This document shows, piece after piece, positions 29,731-39,300 of a stretch of DNA of 64,000 nt (positions are counted from its first letter, which is position 1; the number at the start of each line of letters is the position of its first letter). Source of the stretch: a virus. A model generated the notes under the pieces. That model saw only the letters and a program-made list of their open reading frames with translations, was not told the DNA's origin and searched no databases. The stretch is from the IMG/VR virus record IMGVR_UViG_3300027754_000034, positions 1-64,000 of that record. One strand, given 5' to 3'. The translations under genes and the position numbers were made by a program.

Positions 29731-32700
29731 ATGGCCACTGCACCCAGACTTAACTATTTCGATAATTCGGGTACGACTGTTAATTTGGTGGTATATACTA
29801 ATACTTCTAGTATATACTTAACTGGCGCTCTGGACGCAGATACTGTCGATGTTCAAATTAGTATCAATGGCAGTGGGTTCATATCCGATCCTACGCTCAT
29901 AGGACTAAATTTACCTAATTTTTCTGTTCCGAATTTGAATAGCTTTCCTGCTGGACTACAGTTAGAAGCAGGTCTTAATACCATAGAGTTAAGAGCAGTC
30001 GACATATCAGGTAGTGTTAGCCCAGTCACTATAGCGAGTATAACAGTATCCACAGAGTACAACGTAACACTCATAGAAGCTTCGCCAACAGGCGTTGTGA
30101 TGAATAGATTTAGTGATTATGTCGAGATAGGATGGACTCTTGCTCAAGATATTGGATTTTATACTCCGACTCCCATATCTGGATATAATGTATATGCTAG
30201 TACAGGCCCAGGAGGCACTGGTTCAGGATACTTGAGACTTAATACCCAACTCATTCCAGTAGATAATCCCTCTGAATACACGGAGTCTGAAATCGATACT
30301 AGAGAGGTATCCTACGATTTTCCGTTTTCGGAACAAGATGTGGCTCAAAGTCTTTCCATAAAATTTGATAAGGTTTCATCCAGCGATTATCAATTTAGAG
30401 AGAGATTGTATGAAAATGTTTACCCCCTGTTACTTTCCCCTAACTACAGAGTAAAACTAACCTTTTCTCGTTTAGAACAGACTAGAAGGTTTAAGTTCCG
30501 ACATAATAGAAATGATGATTTATCCTCTGGAGTTCTGAATAACGACACATTCGGGTTCATCCTCCCTTATATTCCTATTTATTATGTCGTTACGGCAGTT
30601 TATGTAGATAATGAAAGAAACACGATGGTTGAGAGCAGATATTCAGAGGAATTAGTGGGGTCCCCGCTTCCAATGGATATAAATGTCCGGGGACTTAGGA
30701 TTAGAGACCAATCCGTCGTAGCGCAGGAGTATATTAAAACTCTTCAGTCTGTGGCTCCTGAACTGTCTTTAATACCCGGATCAACCATTAGAGAAGTTCA
30801 TATTGAACCATTTTCTAATGAAATCCAAAAGTCGTACTTTTTGATGGACTTTGTTAATAGAGCAAAATCTTTTCCCGCCCTACTAGCCATTGATGACCCG
30901 TCAAATTCTAACTTTAGCATTCCTGTGGCTAACTCGCAGTATAAGTCGAACCTGAAAACTGCGTTATCAGTTCCTACAGATACCACAGTACAAGAACTCA
31001 TAAACAATGCCTTCGATTCTCTTGCTAAAAATTTCGGGGTAATTCGTAAGGGTCGTACATTAGCTTCTGTAAATCAAACATTCTATACCACAACCAAACC
31101 TTTAAGAGATCTATATGTAAATCAGGGAACAGTCGTTAGGTCCGGTACTAATCCGGGAGTTCCACGGTTTATGGCTAACGGCCAGGTTGTTTTACCTGCC
31201 GCAAGTGCATCTAGATATTATAATTATGATAAGAAAAGATATGAAATAAAAGTACCTATGATTGCCGAAACAGCTGGTGCTTCAGGCAACGTGCCTGCCG
31301 GGAGCTTAGATTCTATTGTCTCTGGATCTTTTGGACTACTTACAATAAATGAAGAAGCAGCTTTTGGTGGTACCGAAAGCCAGAGTAATTTAGAATTAGC
31401 CACAGAATCATCGCGTGTTCTTGTTTCTTTGGATACGGGTACTGCTGGTGGATATGAAAAACTAGCCGCCAGTATCCCCGGTGTCCAGGATTATGTTTTG
31501 GTAAGTTCAGGTGATGAATATATGATGCGGGATTGGGATCCCGTAAGAATGAAGCACGTCGGTGGAAAAGCAGATATATATGTTAAGGGAACTATAGAAA
31601 GAACCATTAATGAGACGTTTGCTTTTGAATTTAATATAGCTAGAAATGTTAGATTTGATGTAATAGATCCCATAAATTTAGTATTTCGTGCTAGAGATTC
31701 AAGGTTATCTGTAGATAACCCTATTCAGGAAGTGTTATTCAATCCTTCTCAAGATTTAGGACTATTTAACTTTAGCAATTTTCCAACATCTGCCTATGAC
31801 TTGATAGGGGTAGAAATAGTAGATTTTAGGACCATTAGATTAAGCCTTTTGGTTCCTCAACCAGACACTGCTCTCGATGATTTTATAACGGGTAGCTATA
31901 GATATCGCAACAACAATAAATTCACACCATCAGTCCAGCCGGTCATATCTGTATCATCTGTTGTAGGAGAAATAAGTGGTATCATAAGTCCGGGTAATGG
32001 ATATCTATTATATAAAACCCAAGACCCACTAATAGATGGCGAAAGTAGTCTAGCCAATGACTACGTAGAAATAAAACAAGTAGATAATGTGCCTTCTGGT
32101 GATGTAATAATCGTAAATGATGAGACACATGTACTAATCGGCCAAATTGAAGAGGGGTTACTTAACATTGGCATAAACCTGTCTACCATTTTGGTGCTTT
32201 CCGAAGATAGAACTACCATCTTCAATGGTCCAGACACTGAAGACCCTGATTATTCCTTAATGTCAGGCACATCGACAACTGCCATCAGGATAGTAAGAAC
32301 TATCGATTCTAATATTCCTGACGGTTCGGTTGTATCCGTGGATTATGAACATGATGAAAATTTCGAGGTTACGTACACGGTAAATGACCTTCTGACACGT
32401 CTGCAACTTGAAGTAAATAGAATGAAGCACATCACCGCTGATGTGGTAGCCAAGCAAGCTATTGCAAATCCACTAGACATACAAGCAACTATTCAATTGC
32501 GTCCCGGATATGAACAAAGCACTGTAAATAATAACATTAGGACTGGTTATTCTAATCTAATATTATCTAGGGAAATAGGCGAGCCCATTCACGTTTCTGA
32601 CATTACGGCTGTCATTGATAACTCTGATGGTGTAGACTTCGTAGTTCAGCCGTTTGCAAAATTGACTCTCCAGAATGGGGCGCAAAGAGTAAGAGACAGT

Positions 32701-33183
32701 ATACCGAGTTTTAATAATTTTATTCCCTCATTGTCTCGTGGAACTAATGCAGTATATATCTTAACAGATTCGTTCCCATTTGCTACAGTAGATAGTGGTG
32801 GTCCGGAGAACGTACATAAAGACGTATTTAAAGATAACATTGCTATGGCAACTTCACCTACCTTAAATAGGATAGGTGATATAGTAAATCAGGCATATAT
32901 TATTGGGGATGATGGTGCTGTTATAGCTGGATACTCTGATGATTTAACTATTCTTAACTCTGGGTATACTGCAAATCAAATTGACAATGTTAGAATGGAA
33001 CTAACTGCTAATAAAGTAGTGGTGTCTTTGGACTATGGGGTTACACCAGCTGACACTCCCGACTCACATTCATTTAGTGTTAGTTATTTTGTCTACAATG
33101 ACTCTGGAGTTAAGGATATTATTACTTCAAGTGTTGAATACTTAAACCCAGGAAATTTAACGCTTACGTTTAGAAAGGCCTAA
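29731..33183 (+). CDS. Baseplate J-like wedge protein (gp6-type)
   Basis: A 1150-residue protein. The N-terminal ~300 residues contain Ig/FN3-like strands (SDYVEIGWTLAQDIGFY, YIPIYYVVTAVYVDNER). Residues about 430-600 match the Baseplate_J core: a helix, then YEIKVPMIAETAGASGNVPA with the conserved GNV-x-G, and EEAAFGGTESQSN-LELATESSR. The C-terminal part has the usual J ending (VEVNRMKHITADVV-like helix, LDIQATIQLRPGYEQSTVNN, IGEPIHVSDITAVIDN). J/gp6 proteins form the ring of wedge dimers that opens on infection. A purine-rich AAGGAAAT ribosome site precedes the ATG. It is longer than typical J proteins because of added N-terminal domains. Confidence 0.82.
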   Translation: MATAPRLNYFDNSGTTVNLVVYTNTSSIYLTGALDADTVDVQISINGSGFISDPTLIGLNLPNFSVPNLNSFPAGLQLEAGLNTIELRAVDISGSVSPVTIASITVSTEYNVTLIEASPTGVVMNRFSDYVEIGWTLAQDIGFYTPTPISGYNVYASTGPGGTGSGYLRLNTQLIPVDNPSEYTESEIDTREVSYDFPFSEQDVAQSLSIKFDKVSSSDYQFRERLYENVYPLLLSPNYRVKLTFSRLEQTRRFKFRHNRNDDLSSGVLNNDTFGFILPYIPIYYVVTAVYVDNERNTMVESRYSEELVGSPLPMDINVRGLRIRDQSVVAQEYIKTLQSVAPELSLIPGSTIREVHIEPFSNEIQKSYFLMDFVNRAKSFPALLAIDDPSNSNFSIPVANSQYKSNLKTALSVPTDTTVQELINNAFDSLAKNFGVIRKGRTLASVNQTFYTTTKPLRDLYVNQGTVVRSGTNPGVPRFMANGQVVLPAASASRYYNYDKKRYEIKVPMIAETAGASGNVPAGSLDSIVSGSFGLLTINEEAAFGGTESQSNLELATESSRVLVSLDTGTAGGYEKLAASIPGVQDYVLVSSGDEYMMRDWDPVRMKHVGGKADIYVKGTIERTINETFAFEFNIARNVRFDVIDPINLVFRARDSRLSVDNPIQEVLFNPSQDLGLFNFSNFPTSAYDLIGVEIVDFRTIRLSLLVPQPDTALDDFITGSYRYRNNNKFTPSVQPVISVSSVVGEISGIISPGNGYLLYKTQDPLIDGESSLANDYVEIKQVDNVPSGDVIIVNDETHVLIGQIEEGLLNIGINLSTILVLSEDRTTIFNGPDTEDPDYSLMSGTSTTAIRIVRTIDSNIPDGSVVSVDYEHDENFEVTYTVNDLLTRLQLEVNRMKHITADVVAKQAIANPLDIQATIQLRPGYEQSTVNNNIRTGYSNLILSREIGEPIHVSDITAVIDNSDGVDFVVQPFAKLTLQNGAQRVRDSIPSFNNFIPSLSRGTNAVYILTDSFPFATVDSGGPENVHKDVFKDNIAMATSPTLNRIGDIVNQAYIIGDDGAVIAGYSDDLTILNSGYTANQIDNVRMELTANKVVVSLDYGVTPADTPDSHSFSVSYFVYNDSGVKDIITSSVEYLNPGNLTLTFRKA

Positions 33184-33184
33184 A

Positions 33185-34003
33185 ATGGCTATAGTAAGAG
33201 CAAATCCTAATGCTTATGAAAGTGGAGAAGTATATTTAAATGCTTTACAGGATGAGACATCAAAAAACTTCACACTTTTATTGGGGCTCCTTAGTTCATA
33301 CTGGAAGTCAAACTCGGATGGTCCATTTTATGCAAGATCGCTTAAAGCTATAGCAATTGCTTTAGCTCAAGTAAGACTAAATCTGGATCAGATATTCAAT
33401 GATACTGAGTATGCTTTAACTCGTGGCGAGTTCCTAAACCAGGTAGTAAAATCCTTGGTATTTCCGGAAGGACAATCATTGGAGCTGTCTTATTCAGATG
33501 TTGAATTTAGAGAGCTTTATGTAGAACTAATTAAAATATACTTTAAGGGAAGCATTCCAGAATCCATCGAAAAAGCCGTAGAACTGGTTACTGGAAAGGA
33601 TGTAATCCTTCATATTAATTATGAAGATGCTCGCAAGCCAGGTTCGGGATTAGATATATCAGACCAATTTGGATTTTCTGTGGATATTGCCCTTAATAGT
33701 CCTTCTGAAATCAACACAATACTCGCAGATCGAAATATTCGAGTGCTATTGCACATCATAAGACCAGCCCACACTTTATATACCGTAAGATATATCTTGA
33801 ATGACGAATATTTGGGAAATAATGCCTTGCCGTATATAGGTCCTAGGAAACCCAAGAAAATAATGGATAGTCAGGAATTTAGTATTTTTAACTACAAGTA
33901 TGAAGATTATAGGAAATTTGCTTTAGGGGTATATGGTGTAGATGAAAATGGGTTTAAAAAGTCATACTCCATTCTCGGGGAAGATCATAGTTCTTCTTTT
34001 TGA
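33185..34003 (+). CDS. Tail protein I / gp7-like wedge protein (probable)
   Basis: A 272-residue protein starting one base after the J gene stop. The N-terminal helices (YESGEVYLNALQDETSKNFT, ARSLKAIAIALAQVRLNLDQ), the middle FRELYVELIKIYFKGSIPESIEKAVELVTG, and a strand such as LHIIRPAHTLYTVRYIL fit the pattern of phage tail protein I and related wedge proteins. Those proteins commonly have a helical start, a segment with IxxxVxxxTG, then a HxxRPAHT-like strand. Gene order J then I supports it. A perfect hairpin follows its stop, closing this baseplate block. Confidence 0.65.
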   Translation: MAIVRANPNAYESGEVYLNALQDETSKNFTLLLGLLSSYWKSNSDGPFYARSLKAIAIALAQVRLNLDQIFNDTEYALTRGEFLNQVVKSLVFPEGQSLELSYSDVEFRELYVELIKIYFKGSIPESIEKAVELVTGKDVILHINYEDARKPGSGLDISDQFGFSVDIALNSPSEINTILADRNIRVLLHIIRPAHTLYTVRYILNDEYLGNNALPYIGPRKPKKIMDSQEFSIFNYKYEDYRKFALGVYGVDENGFKKSYSILGEDHSSSF

Positions 34004-34019
34004 ATTTTCATTCAGTATA

Positions 34020-34055
34020 GGTATAAAAATGGGATTTACTTCTCATTTTTATACC
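34020..34055 (+). terminator. Hairpin after the baseplate wedge block
   Basis: A perfect 12-bp inverted repeat (34020-34031 with 34044-34055) has a 12-nt loop and an A/T-rich stem flanked by GG and CC. No long T-run follows. It lies 16 nt after the tail-protein-I stop and 23 nt before the next gene, so a terminator, attenuator or RNA-processing site is likely. Confidence 0.6.
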
Positions 34056-34078
34056 TAACCCAAATAAGATATCAGTAA

Positions 34079-36394
34079 ATGACTATCATCGTAGACTATA
34101 TAGTCACAGTTCTATCGGATAAAACTATCCGAGTCCTATTTCAAGAAGAAGTAAACCCGAGTAACGCTTTAACAATATCTAACTATGCTTTTTCTGTATT
34201 GCCTGGTACCAGTTATCTGCCTTCTCTAGTGGAGGCAAAATCCTTTAATACTGATAATAGACAGTACGAACTCATATTTTCGGAATCATTCACTCACACT
34301 TCTGTTTATTCTGTTCAGATATCTGGGGTTTCTACTCCAAACGGCGATGGTGTTGTCACTCCTTCTGCCCATAACTGGACTGCCAACGTTCCGGCAGGAG
34401 CAGTACCGCTCTTATGCATATTCTCTATTTTGGGGCACTGTGACCTAGTGTTTGATAGAGAGGTAGGACAATACTCTTCCGGGGCTTCTGGAAGCATAAC
34501 TAATGGCGTTGACCCTAGCGACTCTTTAATACTTGTTCCTTGGAACTCTAGCATACCATTAAATAACGTTAGATTTCAAATTCCTGCGACTGTAGATTCT
34601 GGTGATGAGTGGTATGTCTCATTTATTGATATACTTGATATTAGCCAAAATCAATCATTAGGAACGATTAAATTAAGCGTTCCGGACACCATCCCGAAGC
34701 CCCTCACTTATTCGGAAGCCACCACCATCCGTACTACTAACTCATTCTTAACAAATTATAACTACTATTTCGGATTCAATAATATAAGATTATTTTTTAA
34801 TTTTGCGACAAATGCTAGCGTTTATGACACTACGAATTACAATATTTATCAAATTGAAACTCATCTAAGCCCCGACAATTACCACTTCGTGACTGAGCCC
34901 GATTGTACAAATTTGGTAGAATTTTGTGACTTATTAAATGACATAAAATTACAATATAATAAACATCTTCTAGCTCCTGGCGTCCATTTGATCAGGGACC
35001 CTTCTCAATTAGTAGTGACTCAGAATGCTATGGACATGGAATCTGCTTATCTATTGATATTAGATCTATATGAGAAGTATAGAGGTCATGCTGAATCAGA
35101 ATCTTTACATAATTCTAAAGATGGAATAAACTTGCCGAATGATGGGTTACCGATTAAGGCAGCCACAGTCCTGTACGATTATGCTAATTCTCTTAAGGCT
35201 TCCTTTAATTCTCACTTAACTATAGAATATTTGGTCCCATTTGTTTCTTACCCATTTTTGGGCGCTATTTCGTCCGATTTTAGTAGTTTTCCGGGCAATC
35301 CGTTAAATTCTATTAGTTCTTGGAGTGCAGACCTTAGAGTCAAATCTCGTTCTCCTCGTACTCAATACAGAATAGAGTGCACTGTTTCATCTGAAGATGG
35401 TAGTAGCACTACTGATCTTTTAACAGGTACTTCACTAGTGAAGTCAGCTTCATCAGAAGCTTCTCTAATTAGTCATACTTTTTTAAATACGGATTCTGTT
35501 GTTATTACGAGTGATCATGAATTTTTTAATTTCGAAAATCAATATGAATATAAGAACGAAGGAAAAGCTTTAGAGTATGAAGAATCTGAAGAATATTCAT
35601 CTATCCAATCTCTCTTATGGGCTTTGCAAGAGGCTTGGATTCAATATGATTCACATAGAACAAATCAGTCTCATTACTTTCTGGATACCATTAATTTCGT
35701 TTCAGGTTCGGATATTCCTACTATCGATACAATAGTAGATTCAGTTAATAAGTTAAGAGATAAATATTTAAATCATAAAATTGGTGCCAAGTGGCACAAT
35801 ATTCCGGACGATTCTTATTTTAAAGCTGCTTACGCTACTGATATTCATTCAGCTATTAAGCTATTGTCTAAAATAAGATCTTCTATGAATCATCATACTA
35901 ATAATGGAGTTTTACATAACGGGTCGAGCCAAGAGTGGATTTCTGCTCCTTTATTTGATTCTATCGTGTTTAGGACGGGATATCAGAAAATAGATGCTGA
36001 TTTGACTTTAGAGTTTCCAGCTGTTGTAAAGGTGGTTTATTTGGGAGCACCCTCCAACATCTTCTTTGAACAAAGATTTTCTTATACTTTTAAGGGTGTA
36101 GGTTTTAACCCTCACATTTCGGATGTGGTGCCTATTCCAGCAGTAAGCTGGTATAGGCAAAATAGTGGATATTCCTCGGATAACTTGCAAGTTTTCTTTT
36201 CTAAGAAAATGGAGGAACTTTCCTTAGATAATGTGTCAATACTACCGGTCACTCCAGGGGATTCTATTTACATAAATAGAAGAATGTGGATTTCCGAAAA
36301 CGTAATAGAATTGGGTATTGCAGGCATGTCAGCAGCCCTTTATACTTTGAACATCAGTGGGATTTCAGATAAAGCGGGGAACCAGGTCTCGTAA
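34079..36394 (+). CDS. Fibre protein with Ig-like domains and His-pair repeats
   Basis: A 771-residue protein. The N-terminus (VDYIVTVLSDKTIRVLFQEE, YELIFSESFTHTSVYSVQIS) and C-terminus (NLQVFFSKKMEELSLDNVSI, LYTLNISGISDKAGNQVS) each look like a bacterial SbsA-type Ig domain. Between them, at about 276-385 and 507-620, are about six copies of a helical repeat with the pattern L-x2-[IL]-[KR]-x2-[YF]-N-x-H-x(5-9)-[VL]-H-x3-D, for example NDIKLQYNKHLLAPGVHLIR. The same repeat is expanded in the next protein. A fibre or baseplate adhesin role is inferred. The stop overlaps the next ATG (TAATG). Confidence 0.68.
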   Translation: MTIIVDYIVTVLSDKTIRVLFQEEVNPSNALTISNYAFSVLPGTSYLPSLVEAKSFNTDNRQYELIFSESFTHTSVYSVQISGVSTPNGDGVVTPSAHNWTANVPAGAVPLLCIFSILGHCDLVFDREVGQYSSGASGSITNGVDPSDSLILVPWNSSIPLNNVRFQIPATVDSGDEWYVSFIDILDISQNQSLGTIKLSVPDTIPKPLTYSEATTIRTTNSFLTNYNYYFGFNNIRLFFNFATNASVYDTTNYNIYQIETHLSPDNYHFVTEPDCTNLVEFCDLLNDIKLQYNKHLLAPGVHLIRDPSQLVVTQNAMDMESAYLLILDLYEKYRGHAESESLHNSKDGINLPNDGLPIKAATVLYDYANSLKASFNSHLTIEYLVPFVSYPFLGAISSDFSSFPGNPLNSISSWSADLRVKSRSPRTQYRIECTVSSEDGSSTTDLLTGTSLVKSASSEASLISHTFLNTDSVVITSDHEFFNFENQYEYKNEGKALEYEESEEYSSIQSLLWALQEAWIQYDSHRTNQSHYFLDTINFVSGSDIPTIDTIVDSVNKLRDKYLNHKIGAKWHNIPDDSYFKAAYATDIHSAIKLLSKIRSSMNHHTNNGVLHNGSSQEWISAPLFDSIVFRTGYQKIDADLTLEFPAVVKVVYLGAPSNIFFEQRFSYTFKGVGFNPHISDVVPIPAVSWYRQNSGYSSDNLQVFFSKKMEELSLDNVSILPVTPGDSIYINRRMWISENVIELGIAGMSAALYTLNISGISDKAGNQVS

Positions 36395-39300
36395 TGGCAT
36401 CACTAAATTTTTCTGGTTTTAGTTCCGTCAAGGATAGGACTGTATTTACTAACAAAGGCCCCATAGTAAAATCCCCACTTACTGTTTTATCAGGTCCTAA
36501 TCTATATATTAATTCTCCAAATGAAATAAATATCCCCACAGGGAATTTTGATGCTTCATATGTGAACAAAAATGTTCAGATTATTGGAAGTCCGCTTTCT
36601 AGAAATGATGGTACGTACCGAATAGTTGCTGTTAGAGCTTATAATATACTAAAGTTAGATGCTAATTTTGACTATGCGGATTCGGATAAGATCGAACAAG
36701 ACATAGTAAAATTAGCTAATGACATTAGATTTAAATTCAATGCGCACTTGCTTAATACTGACTCTCATGGAGAAAAGGACCTCGTAAATTCGGTTACTAC
36801 CCCTCCTGCTGTTAGTTTATCGAATGCAATAGTTTTACTTAATGAAATTAAGACAAAAATAAGTATCCATTCTCTATTAAGCGACAATCCGTTATTCATT
36901 CACAAGTTCGCTGATCCCGATTCTAGTTTATTCACTGTTGATGCATTTGATCTTGATAGTACCTTTCTTTTGGTTAATGCTTTAAGAAAGCGATACGAAG
37001 CTCACAGACAAGACATAGGAATTCATCTAAAAGATGACTTCGCGAATAGGTTGGCCATAAACTCTGCCAAAGCTTACGTAGGTTCAGGATCAATGATCGG
37101 CCCATTTAATTGGGAAATCCAAGATCCCCGATATGGGGTAGTCGCGGATGATCCTTCTGACGTAAGTGTGTTGGTTAATGGTAATCCCGCTGATGTGGAT
37201 TATGTGTTCGGGTTGCTTGGTGCCGTGGTCTTAACAGATAAACCAAATCACGGAGATTCTGTATTAGTAGATTATAAATATTTAAAAAATCCCCCTACCC
37301 AATTCGAAAGACTAAATAGCTTCGAATTTGTTTTGAATCAAGAGGGTAATAACGGATACTCCGGTGTTCCAGGACACCTTTACAGACAGAGATCTTACCT
37401 GATTAATCCTGGTGATCCTAGACTAATAAAATCGCCTTTTTCCCCAAGGAAGATAAATTATAAATATAAGGCATATGAAAATAAATATACAGCTAAGCTT
37501 AATGACCCGAGTTCATTGCTTTTAAATAGTCCTACTAACCGAATAATGTATTCGGTATTTAATGAATCGGTATTTGAGTATATAATTAGATATGATCCGG
37601 TGGTTCTTCCTAATAATGCGATTGACCCTTGGGTGTTTTATGGAGAAGGTGTTACAAGATTAACTGTCGAGTATCCAACGCTCATAATAGAAGATACTAC
37701 GAGGAATTATTCTAGTAATCCGGGTCCCCCTTTTTATTCACATTCACTAGACTTAAGATACCCAAGCTTCATATCAGCGGCTTACAGATTTTATGCAGAT
37801 TATGGATCTAATCTTACTTTAGATGGAGAATTCAACGGAGTAGGATTCGGTTTTACTGATGGTCAAAAAGCGGTAATCGTAGGTGGTTTACTGTCTGACG
37901 CAAATAACCTGTCGTCCGCCATATTTCTTTGTAATGACATAAAGAATAAGTATTCTTCTCATATTGATTCTGCTATATTTCACCGACCAAAGGATAATGA
38001 AAACATAGTACTAATTGTTGATGCATATGACTTAGATAGCTTGCTAAGACTGACGAATCATTTAGTTTCCATTTACAATAGTCACATTGTACTAGGGTCT
38101 AATTATATTCACAAGAATTCTGATTTTTCGAATTCTGTAACCTCGACAGAGGTCAATCAGTTAGAAGAAGCAATACTAAGACTCAATGAATTAAAAAGCA
38201 AGTTTAATACTCACAGAAGTTTCGTACCCGTACATTATAACAATGATAACATCAACATTGTAGATAAAGTAAAACAAGTAGGTGTATTCAAGAATGAGGG
38301 ATTTCTCGAAGAAGCGTCTGCTTGGCAGTCTTTTGCGTATAATTGGACTGTTGAGACTACGTACCGCCTCTACATTACCCCAGATGGAAATGCTAGTATC
38401 TTTCTGAGTGGTGATGTTAATCCTAGAACATCAGTGGATTATTCAGAATTACCAAATGCTTCCGATTTAGACCTGCAATTTGACCCTGTCTACCAAACAT
38501 TTTTTGGCGCGTTGGGTGATGCCAGCTCTAGCAAGAGTTATTGGAGGTTCAGTAGAATTGATGTACTACCAATAAATTCACTGCAAATACTGAAAAACAA
38601 ACAGGTAAGCTATACATTTGATACGCTTCCTGAATACACTATGAATCCGTGGATTACTGTCGGTCAAGGCGGGACTGAATATTTACTTCCCGTTGATAAA
38701 CTTCAGTTAGATTCAACGTCTTTTATAAGTAACGCCGATGCTGAATCTACAGGAAAAGTCACAGGCGAATATAGAGGGTATCTTCGGATCGAACCCTCGT
38801 TAACAGACCGGAACGTCATTACTGTAGATTTTTCTTTATTCAGCCCATTTTATAGCTTCGGTGTAGATAATCGATCTTTAGGAGTTCATATAGGAGATGG
38901 TACTTTTGCTACGCAATTGTGCTTCTTACAGGCTAATCCTAGTCCCGCTCATATAAGAGGATTGGTGTATGAAGGAGCCTTTTCGATTTCTACGGGAGAC
39001 ACAGCCGTTTTCTCTGTGGATAACGGCCATATTATAGTGGTTACAAGCCCAAATAATATAATTACTGTTAATGACTTAGTAGTTTTAATTAATTCCCAGA
39101 GTGGCTTAAATATCGCTTCCGTTTACCAAAATCCATATACATTGCAAGAAACTATTCAATTTACCAGTATTAACACTGGTTCTGGTAGCAATCTAAGAAT
39201 TATAAGTGGTCCTATATTCGATAAACTCGGAATTCCAGTAGGAATCTTTATATTTGGGAGTGATACTCAGCCTGAGTATAAATTTGGTTATACTGGTTTA

